From positions 1 through 13,068 of the forward strand of contig CAZKUN010000247.1 of NCBI GenBank assembly GCA_964555935.1: a stretch of DNA of 13,068 nucleotides, read 5' to 3'. The stretch comes from CAZKUN01 sp964555935. Lineage in GTDB: Bacteria > Armatimonadota > Zipacnadia > Zipacnadales > VGFC01. A model generated the notes under the pieces. That model made no database searches, had not been told where the DNA came from, and saw only the letters and a program-made list of their open reading frames with translations. Below are positions 7,634 through 13,068 of the stretch, piece after piece (position 1 is the first letter of the stretch; the number at the start of each line of letters is the position of its first letter). The position numbers were made by a program, and so were the translations under genes.

Positions 7634-7694
7634 GGTGTGTTCTCTGTCGTGGAAACTCAGACGGCGAGTTTCCCTGCTGAAGCCCCTCCTACAG
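7623..7694. repeat. Palindromic repeat (copy B), overlapping the 3' end of the GyrI-like gene
   Basis: CAGTGGCATGAGG (7623-7635) also occurs at 9539-9551. Next come GTCGTGGAAACTC (7646-7658), a 7-nt spacer, and GAGTTTCCCTG (7666-7676), arms identical to copy A, then CTGAAGCCCCTCCTACAG (7677-7694), matching the right half of copies C and D with one change (GAAG for GAAA). It is therefore a hybrid of module 1 and the C/D type. The rest of the 129-bp gap contains the sigma gene's ribosome site (GTGGAGAGG, 7752-7760) and nothing else recognisable. Confidence 0.75.
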
Positions 7695-7762
7695 TTTTCT
7701 GGCGGCAGCGCATGGAGATTCGGGGTGGCGAGGGGTCCTGACAGTGGGAGAGTGGAGAGGCA

Positions 7763-9529
7763 ATGGTTGCCGAACTTGTCGAGCGGACGCGGAATGGGGA
7801 CGCGGAGGCGTATGCGGAGCTGGTGCGGCGCTTCCAGGATGCGGTCTACGCGACGGCGTATCAGGCCGTGTTGGATGCAGACACGGCTCGGGACCTCGCG
7901 CAAGAGACGTTCGTTCGGGCGTATGAACGTCTGAACAGCTTGCGCGATCCGGCGGCGTTCCCTGGATGGATCGTGCGCATCTGTCGTAACCTCACGTCTC
8001 GACACCTTGGCCGGCCCGAACGCAGTTGGGTATCGTTGGACGGGCTGCACGTGCCCGCGCCGGATGTGGCGCCGCGCGTGGCGTCTGACGATGCGGTCGC
8101 CCGAGCCCTCTCTGCACTCCCCGAAGACAATCGCCTGGCTCTCTCGCTGTTCGTCGTGAACGGCTACACCTATGATGAGGTGGCCGAACTCACCGACGTG
8201 CCGACCACTACGGTGAAGGGGCGGATCGAGAGGGCGAAGCGCAAACTCGCGACGGAGGTGCTGACGATGGTTGAGGAGACGCTGAAGGATGGAGCGCCGG
8301 ATGAGGCGTTTACGGCTGAAACGGTGGAGGCGATGGTCGAAGAGACGCGGGATCTGCTTCGAGAGGGCCACACGGGTCGGGCCAGGGAGATTGCCGAGCG
8401 CGGACTTGAGCGAGTGGACGAGGTGGAGTGCGACGATGATGCACGGCGCGATCTGCGACGGAAGCTGCTTCACAGGGTGACGTCGGCGACCTTCCACTCA
8501 GACCACGACCGGTGGGTCGAGGCCACGCGGGAGAGGCTGAGGCTGGCCGAAGAGGCAGAGAACACGCACGACATCGCGCGTGATCTGAGCGCGTTGGGAC
8601 ACCATGACTACGGGTTGACGCCCACGGAACGGCGCGCGCTCCTGGATCGGGCGATTGAACTGTTCGTGGAGACCGGCCAGTTGGATGCGGCAGCGCAGGG
8701 CACGTTCTTCCGGGGATGGGCCCTGGTGCAAGAGGGCCGGGCAGAGGAAGGGTTCGCAGTGCTGGATGAGGCGCGGGGAATGATCGGCGACCAAGCTTAC
8801 GGCGCATGGCACGCGTGCCTGGATGCGTCCGAGGAGTTTCAGCGGCTCTCTCTCGGGCAACTTGACACGGAGCGACGAGTGCAGTGGGGCGCGGTGTGCG
8901 ATGGTTTCCACGTGGAAGGCGACCGGCTGGTGTTCTTCACGCAGCCTGGGCACACGTACTGGACGGGAGTCCAGGCAGAGGGCGTGAAGTTCGTGCGTCC
9001 TTTCGGCCTGCTGTGGTGGTTGCGCTGGTTGCCGCGGGCCGGCTGCGAATCGGGGCACGAGGAGGAGTTGACAACGTTCTCATACACGGAGAACCCTACG
9101 CAGACGAAGCTACAGATCTCGCGGTCGGATGAGCCGGTTGAGACGCTGGCCGGGACGTTCGATGACTGCCTGTTACTGCATGTGGTCGTCAACGAGTCGC
9201 CGCTGGACTCCGACGCCGAGCAGAAGAAGCGCGATTTCAACAAGCTGTGGTGTGGCGAGAGCCGACTGTGGCTGGCGAGAGGCGTGGGGCCGGTCGTCTA
9301 CCGTCATGACCGTGCCGATGGGCTGGTCAAGCACGGCGTGTTGGCGGAACATGAGTGCCCGGAGTCGCGCGATGAGTGGATCCCATTGGTCGTGGGCACG
9401 CGATGGCACTTCGCGCCCGCCGAAGCCCCAGATGACTTCGACGTGCACGTCGTTACGAAACTGACCCACGTCAGCGAGGCGGGCGATGGTTTCCTGGCGA
9501 CGGCGGAGTTTGGGAACCGTTACGAGTGA
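7763..9529 (+). CDS. ECF-type RNA polymerase sigma factor with a ~420-residue C-terminal extension
   Basis: 588 residues, against about 170-200 for a plain ECF sigma factor. Residues 3-82 are sigma region 2 (LVRRFQDAVYATAYQAVLDADTARDLAQETFVRAYERL, then FPGWIVRICRNLTSRHL) and about 108-165 region 4 (ALSALPEDNRLALSLFVVNGYTYDEVAEL, TTVKGRIERAKRKL). Residues about 170-370 are charged alpha-helix with TPR-like periodicity (LLREGHTGRAREIAERGL, LDRAIELFVETGQLDAAAQG). Residues about 378-530 form a beta-rich region (LVFFTQPGHTYW, ETLAGTFDDCLLLHVV, LWLARGVGPVVYRHD) whose 'GTF.DCL ... W.A.GVG.V' pattern recalls DUF3108-like domains. A second copy seems to begin at WIPLVVGTRWHF (539) and stops after 50 residues. 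No membrane segment or anti-sigma gene is visible, so control may be internal. Its target is unknown; nearest candidates are the genes in this block. Confidence 0.85.
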   Translation: MVAELVERTRNGDAEAYAELVRRFQDAVYATAYQAVLDADTARDLAQETFVRAYERLNSLRDPAAFPGWIVRICRNLTSRHLGRPERSWVSLDGLHVPAPDVAPRVASDDAVARALSALPEDNRLALSLFVVNGYTYDEVAELTDVPTTTVKGRIERAKRKLATEVLTMVEETLKDGAPDEAFTAETVEAMVEETRDLLREGHTGRAREIAERGLERVDEVECDDDARRDLRRKLLHRVTSATFHSDHDRWVEATRERLRLAEEAENTHDIARDLSALGHHDYGLTPTERRALLDRAIELFVETGQLDAAAQGTFFRGWALVQEGRAEEGFAVLDEARGMIGDQAYGAWHACLDASEEFQRLSLGQLDTERRVQWGAVCDGFHVEGDRLVFFTQPGHTYWTGVQAEGVKFVRPFGLLWWLRWLPRAGCESGHEEELTTFSYTENPTQTKLQISRSDEPVETLAGTFDDCLLLHVVVNESPLDSDAEQKKRDFNKLWCGESRLWLARGVGPVVYRHDRADGLVKHGVLAEHECPESRDEWIPLVVGTRWHFAPAEAPDDFDVHVVTKLTHVSEAGDGFLATAEFGNRYE

Positions 9530-9538
9530 CAGCGAAGG

Positions 9539-9589
9539 CAGTGGCATGAGGCGCGCGTCTTCTGTCGGGGTTGAAACCCCTCCTACAGT
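9539..9589. repeat. Palindromic repeat (copy C) between convergent genes
   Basis: It carries CAGTGGCATGAGG (9539-9551, as in copy B), then the hairpin GGGGTT-GA-AACCCC (9567-9580) followed by TCCTACAGT. Positions 9564-9589 match 12033-12058 over 26 nt without mismatch. It fills most of the 61-bp gap between the sigma factor stop (9529) and the stop codon of the convergent oxidoreductase (9591). It lacks a T-run, but a hairpin here could end or protect transcripts from both sides. Confidence 0.8.
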
Positions 9590-9590
9590 T

Positions 9591-10934
9591 CTATGACGTC
9601 AACGCCATCTCCAGGGTCCAGGGCTCGCGTTGGGGGCGAGTGAGCATGGCGTTGGCGGCGTCGTCATCGGCGAAGGTCTCGGTGGCTGGGTCCCAGGTAA
9701 GTTTGCGCTCCAGGAGCATGGCGATGTTGCCGATGTGGGCGATGGTAATGGTGCGGTGGCCCGTCTCGGCCGGGGCGTAGCAGGCTTCGCGAGACTTCAC
9801 GCAGTCGAAGAAGTTTCGGTACTCGCCGCCGTGGCCGCCGTCCTCTCGGCGGACGACCTCGCTGGGGTGGTAGAGCCTGATCTCCTCATCGCCGATCTCG
9901 GAATCGATGACGGCCTGGTCCGAGGCCTGCAGCGGCCCGCGCCAGCCGGTGAAGCCGACCCAGCCGTCCGTGCCCTCGAAACGGATTCCCGGCTCGTTGC
10001 TGATGACGCGCATCGTGACGCCGTTAGCGTACTCGTAGGTCAGGCCGAAGTCCTCGGCCGTGTTGAAGAGCGAGTCGCGCGGCGGGAACGTGCCCGTGCC
10101 CTCGACTGAGATCGGACCCGACGCCTCGGTGTCGTTGCCCCACTGCGCGAGGTCGATCACGTGGGCGCCCCAATCGGTGAGACGTCCCCCCGAGTAGTCG
10201 AGATTCCAGCGGAAACTGCCGTGGCATCGCGCCGGGACATACGGCGCCACCGGCGCCTGGCCGAGCCAGGTATCGTAATCGAAGCCCTCGGGGATGGGCG
10301 CCTCACTGGTCTGAGTGAAGTTGTTGCCACGCGACTCGTTGCCCGATGGGAGCATGACCTCAATATGACGGAGCTGGCCGATGCGGCCATTGCGGACGAG
10401 TTCGCAGAGGTGGATGTAGGTGTCGATGGAGCGGTTCTCGGAGGCGGTCTGGAAGACGCGACCAGATTCAGCGACCGTATCGGAGAGCGCGCGGCCCTCG
10501 GCGACGGTGAGCGTCAGGGGCTTCTCGCAGAGAACGTCTTTTCCCGCGCGGGCGGCCATGATGGCCGGAATCACATGCCAATGGTCCGGCGTGCAGTTGG
10601 CGATGACATCAATGTCGTCTCTGGCAAGCACCTCGCGGAAGTCGCCATGGACGGTGCAATCCGCGTTGCCGAAGTGGGCGTCGACTTTGGCCTTGGCGCC
10701 TTCGGCGCGGGGCCGGTCGACATCGCAGACGGCAAGCACGCGGGCATCGGGGCAGCGGAACATCTGACTGAGGTTCCAGCCAGCGCCATGGTTGCCGCAG
10801 CCGATGAGCCCGAGAGTGATCTGCTCGCCGGCGGGAGGCGTGTCATCCTGGCCGAGCGCGGCTGACGTGATGGCGTAAGGCATGGCGATTGCACCTCCGG
10901 TTGCTGTGAGGAAACGGCGGCGATCCATGGTCAT
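9591..10934 (-). CDS. Tat-exported Gfo/Idh/MocA family oxidoreductase
   Basis: 447 residues from the ATG at 10934; the frame extends further upstream but there it only shadows the next gene. The start MTMDRRRFLTATGGAIAMPYAITSAALG is a twin-arginine signal (RRRFL), so the enzyme is probably exported folded with its cofactor. Residues 40-160 are the NAD(P)-binding Rossmann domain: LGLIGCGNHGAGW (41-53), VCDVDRPRAEGA, CTPDHWHVIPAIMAARAGKDVLCEKPL (114-140) with the EKP motif. The C-terminal domain carries FRWNLDYSGGRLTDWGAHVIDLAQW (241-265) with the conserved Asp/His. The family oxidises or epimerises sugars and inositols, and some exported members hydrolyse glycosidic bonds (GH109 N-acetylgalactosaminidase), which would fit the GH123-like gene in the window. 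It is the last gene of the minus-strand block, 104 bp after the interrupted toroid gene. Confidence 0.9.
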   Translation of the reverse strand: MTMDRRRFLTATGGAIAMPYAITSAALGQDDTPPAGEQITLGLIGCGNHGAGWNLSQMFRCPDARVLAVCDVDRPRAEGAKAKVDAHFGNADCTVHGDFREVLARDDIDVIANCTPDHWHVIPAIMAARAGKDVLCEKPLTLTVAEGRALSDTVAESGRVFQTASENRSIDTYIHLCELVRNGRIGQLRHIEVMLPSGNESRGNNFTQTSEAPIPEGFDYDTWLGQAPVAPYVPARCHGSFRWNLDYSGGRLTDWGAHVIDLAQWGNDTEASGPISVEGTGTFPPRDSLFNTAEDFGLTYEYANGVTMRVISNEPGIRFEGTDGWVGFTGWRGPLQASDQAVIDSEIGDEEIRLYHPSEVVRREDGGHGGEYRNFFDCVKSREACYAPAETGHRTITIAHIGNIAMLLERKLTWDPATETFADDDAANAMLTRPQREPWTLEMALTS

Positions 10935-10962
10935 TGGGAAGTGGCCTCTTGCGCGTGCTCTC

Positions 10963-11010
10963 GACGGTCGACGATTGAGACGGTCGACGATCGAGACGGT
11001 CGACGATCGA
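10963..11010. repeat. 16-bp tandem repeat, three units
   Basis: GACGGTCGACGATTGA followed by two units of GACGGTCGACGATCGA, 48 bp with one mismatch in total; a partial fourth unit (GACGATCG) follows. Each unit contains the palindrome GTCGAC and the last two also CGATCG. It lies in the 104-bp gap upstream of the oxidoreductase, starting 29 bp from its start codon. Confidence 0.85.
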
Positions 11011-11021
11011 GACGATCGTCG
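11001..11021. other. Perfect 9-bp hairpin at the end of the tandem repeat
   Basis: CGACGATCG (11001-11009), loop AGA, CGATCGTCG (11013-11021), beginning 17 nt after the toroid gene's TGA stop in the direction of transcription. It could attenuate read-through into the oxidoreductase or protect the 3' end of the upstream transcript. No T-run follows, so it is not called a terminator. Confidence 0.55.
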
Positions 11022-11038
11022 TACGGGTCCCATGCGGC

Positions 11039-12007
11039 TCAGGCCCAGCGGGCGTCGCCGGCGGGCAAGGTTGCGGCGATCTCGTTGAGCCAGATGCTGA
11101 ACTCGGCGGCGTGGTCGATGTAGATCAGCAGCTCGTCGGGCTCGAGTTCGTCGCGCCAGCCGCCCTCGGGGTACTGGGTCTCGACGAGGAAGTCGCAGAA
11201 TTCGATGGCCGCGGCTCGGGCGCGAGTGTCGCCGGTGCAGAGGTAGTACAGCGCGGAGCCGAGGCTGCTCTTGCCGCTGCCGGCGAAGCTGAAGCGATCG
11301 TCGAAGCACGTGAGCTTGAACTCGAAGAAGCGCTTGGCGTAGTCGAGGTACGTGCCGATGCCGGTGGCCTGGTAGAGCTTGCACATGAGCTGGAGCGGCA
11401 GCCCGACCTCTCAGTAATCTTGCTTGGGTTTGGTGACGTCGATGAACAGCGCTTCGGCCGCGTCGATGTCGGGAGTGAGCAGGCGCCCGTCACGCGTGGT
11501 GCGGAAGTAGAACTTGCCCTCCTCAGGCTGTTGCTGGAGAACGCTGATGGCCCAGTGGGCGCACCTCTGCGCGAGATCAAGCCGGCCGAACTGAAGCAGC
11601 GATAGCCCCGTGCAACCGGTCGCGAGAGAGCGGCAGTATTGGTCGCCCTCGAAGTGGGGGAAGCCGCCGCATGGTGTCTGGCAGGCCTGCAGGAAGCTCA
11701 TCACGGGATAGGTGACGTCATGGCGCGTCAGCCGGTGCGCGCCCTGGAAGAACCACGAGTGCTTGTAGACATCGTTGGCGTAGGCCTCAAGCCGGCCATC
11801 GCAGCCGAGTCGGTTGTCGCGGACCCACGTGAGGAGGCGGTGGGCGGGCTCGGCGAATCCTGCGAGCCCCCACGAATAGGCCTGCTTATGGAACGCGTCG
11901 TCCGCATAGCCATCCCAGATGTACCCGCCATTGGGGAGCTGGTATTCGAGCTGCCAGTTGACGGCCTTGAGAGCGGTCTCTTGGTAGAGCTTGGTGCTGT
12001 CGGGCAT
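11039..12007 (-). pseudogene. Alpha/alpha-toroid (terpene cyclase / prenyltransferase-like) protein interrupted by one in-frame TGA
   Basis: One frame runs from the ATG at 12007 (GAGGAG 8 nt upstream) to the TGA at 11041..11039, broken only by a TGA at 11413..11411 (codon 199). The two parts read ...FIDVTKPKQDY and, with no frame change, EVGLPLQLMCKLYQATG.... Trp is the likely original residue (one base change, TGG to TGA). If read through, the 322-residue product has repeating helical hairpins with Gly-Gly-aromatic turns (LPNGGYIWDG at 24, TPCGGFPHF at 111, YPEGGWRDE in the second part), typical of (alpha/alpha)6-7 toroids such as terpene cyclase-like proteins and some glycan-acting enzymes. 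There is no signal peptide and no obvious catalytic Asp-rich motif, so function is open. It may be a nonsense mutation, an assembly error or programmed read-through. It sits 56 bp after a UROD-family gene and before the Gfo/Idh/MocA gene. Confidence 0.75.
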
Positions 12008-12015
12008 GTGGGAGT

Positions 12016-12021
12016 CTCCTC
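12016..12021 (-). promoter_or_regulatory. Ribosome binding site for the start at 12007
   Basis: GAGGAG with an 8-nt spacer to the ATG at 12007..12005. It rules out the longer in-frame ORF reaching 12301, which would overlap the UROD-family gene. Confidence 0.6.
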
Positions 12022-12032
12022 GGGTCACGACC

Positions 12033-12058
12033 GTCGGGGTTGAAACCCCTCCTACAGT
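12033..12058. repeat. Palindromic repeat (copy D)
   Basis: GGGGTT (12036-12041), GA, AACCCC (12044-12049), then TCCTACAGT. The 26 nt match 9564-9589 exactly. It occupies the 56-bp gap between the UROD-family gene (stop at 12064) and the toroid gene, so it is transcribed with them in the minus direction, where it reads as GTAG followed by the hairpin. Confidence 0.8.
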
Positions 12059-12063
12059 GACGG

Positions 12064-13068
12064 CTACACATACGCGTCCGAGACGGAACGGACGATCTTC
12101 ACCCACTCGCGCAAGTTGTATGGGTTGTTCTGGACGGTCTGGACATCCTTCAATGTGATGTCGACATGGCAGCCCTTGGAGGCCTCCATGGCGTCGCTGA
12201 CGACCGACCTGATCAGCTCGGGATCGAAGCCGCAGCAGATCATCTGGGCCGGGTTCGGGCGCCACGAGAAGACATAGTCCTCGCGGATCTGCTCGGCGCA
12301 CTTGGCGACATCTGCGACGGGCGTGACGCCGATGCGCCGGAGGTTTGGGATCTGGCGGAGCATGTCGATCTTGTCGGTCAGATCCTCACAGCAACCGTAG
12401 GCGCAGAGGCCGAACTTGCTGATGATGGGAAGCTGGTATTGGAGCACGAACTCATCGTGCATGGCCGGCGAGACCTGCGCCATCTCCTGGGCGGCGGCGA
12501 AGACCCAAAGCTGGTCGCGCTTGACGGGCTCTGAGTTCGCCTCGGGATCGGGGAGATCGTCGGCATAGATGACGGCCTGGTTCTGGTGGTTGTGCAAGTG
12601 CCAGTCGCCGGCGTCTTCGGCCTCCTGATGCACGCGCTGGATGCTCTCGCTGAGGAAGCCGCATAGGCGGTGCAGGCCGTCGGGATCGTCGGCCATGTCC
12701 CACATGACCTGCTCAAGACCGCGGAGATTGGCGATGTCGTAGGAGATGTCCGCTGTCCAGATCTGCCAGATGGGCGCGCGGTCGACGTTGATCGCGATGA
12801 GGTCCCCGACCGCGTCGCCGAGCCTCTGGGCGCTGGTCGCCGTAGCTTCCTCATTGACCTCATGGTGAATCTCGGCGAGGGCGCTGATGTCATCGAGGTC
12901 CTTGATGGGAGGATCGAACATCCACGAGCCGCCCTTTTCCGTGCTCGGGATGCGCCCATACTTCACGCCCCAGTGTCCCAGCGGCGGGCTGACGCGCGAG
13001 GCGGTGACGGTGAGCCAGGGCTCCTGGACGGTGTCGTCGCCGAGGGTGTCCTGGAAGATCTCCTGGCG
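12064..13068 (-). CDS. Uroporphyrinogen decarboxylase (URO-D) family protein, N-terminus off window
   Basis: The frame is open from the right edge to a TAG at 12066..12064, 334 residues visible. The GTG at 12966 is internal, because HWGVKYGRIP reads straight through it and the upstream 34 codons (RQEIFQDTLGDDTVQEPWLTV) fit the family. Landmarks are GGSWMFDPPIKDLDDI, VDRAPIWQIWTADISYDIANLRGLEQVMWDM, HNHQNQAVIYADDLPDP, KFGLCAYGCCEDLTDKIDMLRQIPNLRRI and CHVDITLKDVQTVQ. The HNHQNQ and GCCEDL regions define a UROD-like subgroup distinct from HemE and from the gene at 1676. At the position where methyltransferase members carry His-x-Cys the sequence is Tyr-Gly-Cys-Cys (visible residues 224-227): the His is lost, the Cys kept. 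Probably a cytoplasmic methyl-transfer or decarboxylase-like enzyme of unknown substrate, and the first visible gene of the minus-strand block. Confidence 0.8.
   Translation of the reverse strand, partial: RQEIFQDTLGDDTVQEPWLTVTASRVSPPLGHWGVKYGRIPSTEKGGSWMFDPPIKDLDDISALAEIHHEVNEEATATSAQRLGDAVGDLIAINVDRAPIWQIWTADISYDIANLRGLEQVMWDMADDPDGLHRLCGFLSESIQRVHQEAEDAGDWHLHNHQNQAVIYADDLPDPEANSEPVKRDQLWVFAAAQEMAQVSPAMHDEFVLQYQLPIISKFGLCAYGCCEDLTDKIDMLRQIPNLRRIGVTPVADVAKCAEQIREDYVFSWRPNPAQMICCGFDPELIRSVVSDAMEASKGCHVDITLKDVQTVQNNPYNLREWVKIVRSVSDAYV

Noticed and set aside
9564..9589. Intrinsic terminator between convergent genes
   Set aside because: The hairpin has a short stem and no T-run on either strand, so it is listed as a repeat only.
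10935..11384. 150-residue N-terminal extension of the oxidoreductase frame
   Set aside because: It reads an out-of-frame shadow of the toroid gene; the Tat signal begins exactly at the ATG at 10934.
11411..11413. Selenocysteine at the in-frame TGA
   Set aside because: No convincing bacterial SECIS hairpin follows the TGA, and the context points to an ordinary Trp rather than a redox Cys/Sec site.
1588..12058. CRISPR array from the recurring short repeats
   Set aside because: Copies are kilobases apart, differ in structure, and have no regular spacers or cas genes.
12064..12966. GTG at 12966 as the start of the right-edge UROD gene
   Set aside because: The frame stays open upstream to the window edge with family-like sequence, and no ribosome binding site precedes the GTG.

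Overview
The window is GC-rich bacterial DNA with no rRNA, tRNA, CRISPR array or intact mobile element. Gene content (uroporphyrinogen-decarboxylase-like proteins, a CBM9/DUF4091 secreted glycosidase, a Tat-exported Gfo/Idh/MocA oxidoreductase, a PD40 propeller protein, an ECF sigma factor with a large C-terminal extension) together with many short intergenic palindromic repeats suggests an uncultured environmental bacterium of the Armatimonadota, Planctomycetota or Hydrogenedentota kind. The sequence alone does not fix the phylum.

Layout. (1) 1-1102, minus: the N-terminal part of a membrane-anchored TPR + PD40 beta-propeller protein, starting at GTG and running off the left edge, with a perfect 18-bp palindrome 66 bp upstream. 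(2) 1226-1456, minus: a short ORF whose N-terminus resembles an IS1182-type transposase, probably a relic. (3) 1676-9529, plus: five co-directional genes: a UROD-family protein, a secreted multidomain DUF4091/GH123-like glycosidase, an O-methyltransferase-like enzyme 4 nt behind it, a GyrI-like ligand-binding protein, and a sigma factor carrying about 420 extra residues. (4) 9591-13068, minus, convergent with block 3: transcription runs from a second UROD-family gene (cut by the right edge), through an alpha/alpha-toroid, terpene-cyclase-like gene interrupted by one in-frame TGA, to a Tat-signal Gfo/Idh/MocA dehydrogenase.

How the genes may work together. A secreted carbohydrate-binding glycosidase, a sugar-type oxidoreductase with an export signal, and two UROD-like proteins (a fold that includes corrinoid-linked methyltransferases) would suit attack on modified, possibly methylated or aminated, glycans. 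That is inference from context. The methyltransferase, the GyrI-like protein and the one-component-looking sigma factor may form a separate small-molecule module in the same transcription unit.

The most distinctive non-coding signal is a family of modular palindromic repeats in four intergenic gaps (about 1588-1656, 7623-7694, 9539-9589, 12033-12058), all in the same orientation and all followed by a CTAC foot (GTAG on the other strand), as in REP elements mobilised by RAYT transposases. Other points are the single TGA splitting the toroid gene, complementary changes at the expected metal-binding motif of the two UROD paralogues, the sigma-factor fusion, and a 16-bp tandem repeat ending in a 9-bp perfect hairpin.
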